DNA of 5,022 nucleotides from Pseudomonadota bacterium (lineage in GTDB: Bacteria; Pseudomonadota; Gammaproteobacteria; Burkholderiales; Rhodocyclaceae). Positions 4,711 through 5,022 of this stretch are shown piece by piece. A program made the position numbers and the translations under genes. The notes beneath the pieces were generated by a model. That model worked only from the letters and a program-made list of their open reading frames with translations. It was not told where the DNA came from and ran no database searches. The stretch's first letter is position 1; every line of letters begins with the position of its first letter. Location of the stretch: assembly GCA_023459095.1 (NCBI GenBank), contig JAEWVQ010000321.1, positions 1-5,022 on the forward strand, in the 5' to 3' direction.

Positions 4711-5022
4711 ATGCTGTTCATCACCAGCCGTCAGCCCACGGTCAATACCGAGCCCGAGCTGAACGCCGATTTCGTCTTCGATCTCGGCAACAACGCGTCG
4801 AGCCGCGCCTTCTTCTGCTGCCGGCGCAGGAAGAAGGGGACGTACGAGGAGATCGGCAGCAAGGCGCTGCTGTCGGCGATCAAGGCGGCGAAGTGCCGGC
4901 AGGTGCTGCTCTACATTCACGGTTTTGCCAACCTGCCGGAAGACGTGTTCGCCGCCGCGCAGGAATTCCAGGGCCTGTGCGACGGCAGGCAGCGCGGCGA
5001 GGTGCTGGTGGTGCCGGTGATC
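4711..5022 (+). CDS. Alpha/beta hydrolase, DUF900-like (partial, C-terminus beyond right edge)
   Basis: The frame opens at ATG 4711 and is still open after 104 codons at the window edge. The strand-plus-oxyanion segment VLLYIHGFANLPEDVF (65-80), followed by a helix AAAQEFQGL (81-89) and a second hydrophobic strand GEVLVVPVI (96-104), is the layout of the alpha/beta hydrolase family DUF900 (COG4782 in style), where the motif IHGF or IHGY marks the oxyanion-hole strand. The catalytic Ser, Asp and His would lie further on and cannot be checked. The substrate of this family is not well defined. There is no signal peptide: the N-terminus MLFITSRQPT is short and polar after four residues. A basic patch CCRRRKK (36-42) is notable. 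High G+C matches the left flank, so this is resident DNA, divergent from the Nudix operon. Confidence 0.75.
   Translation, partial: MLFITSRQPTVNTEPELNADFVFDLGNNASSRAFFCCRRRKKGTYEEIGSKALLSAIKAAKCRQVLLYIHGFANLPEDVFAAAQEFQGLCDGRQRGEVLVVPVI

Noticed and set aside
4603..4920. Minus-strand frame opposite the alpha/beta hydrolase start
   Set aside because: The opposite strand has a strong Shine-Dalgarno and a recognisable hydrolase motif; this frame looks like a GC-rich shadow.

Overview
The window reads as a chromosomal segment of a GC-rich proteobacterium. A betaproteobacterium such as a member of the Rhodocyclales is my guess from codon use and gene style, but nothing here proves the taxon. The flanks are very GC-rich (bases 1021-1080 are 75% G+C by hand count). 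They enclose a block at about 2260-4605 of clearly lower G+C (bases 2401-2460 are 45%, 4321-4380 are 47%).

Left part (1-2207): a divergent pair of glycoside hydrolase genes sharing a 228-bp intergenic region. On the minus strand is the N-terminal third or so of a family GH5 exo-beta-1,3-glucanase-like enzyme, cut by the window edge. On the plus strand is a complete 557-residue GH13 enzyme of the oligo-1,6-glucosidase/alpha-glucosidase group with all catalytic residues. The shared region holds a perfect 14-bp tandem repeat and a -10-like box.

Middle part (2208-4606): a two-gene minus-strand operon of different base composition, lying tail-to-tail with the GH13 gene. Its first gene encodes a 428-residue protein with a helical N-terminal half of unknown function and a C-terminal Nudix hydrolase domain. 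Seven bases after its stop comes a gene for a 312-residue protein with an N-terminal HARE-HTH domain and a probable PD-(D/E)XK nuclease domain (HrgA/COG2958-like). A recognisable sigma70-type promoter precedes the pair and a 24-bp near-palindrome, probably a terminator, follows it. This self-contained unit looks like a horizontally acquired cassette. A role in nucleic-acid defence is the most attractive hypothesis, but it is inferred from domain types and composition only.

Right part (4607-5022): a return to high G+C and, after a strong Shine-Dalgarno, the start of a plus-strand gene for an alpha/beta hydrolase resembling the DUF900 family, cut by the window edge. No tRNA, rRNA, CRISPR array, transposase or integrase is visible.
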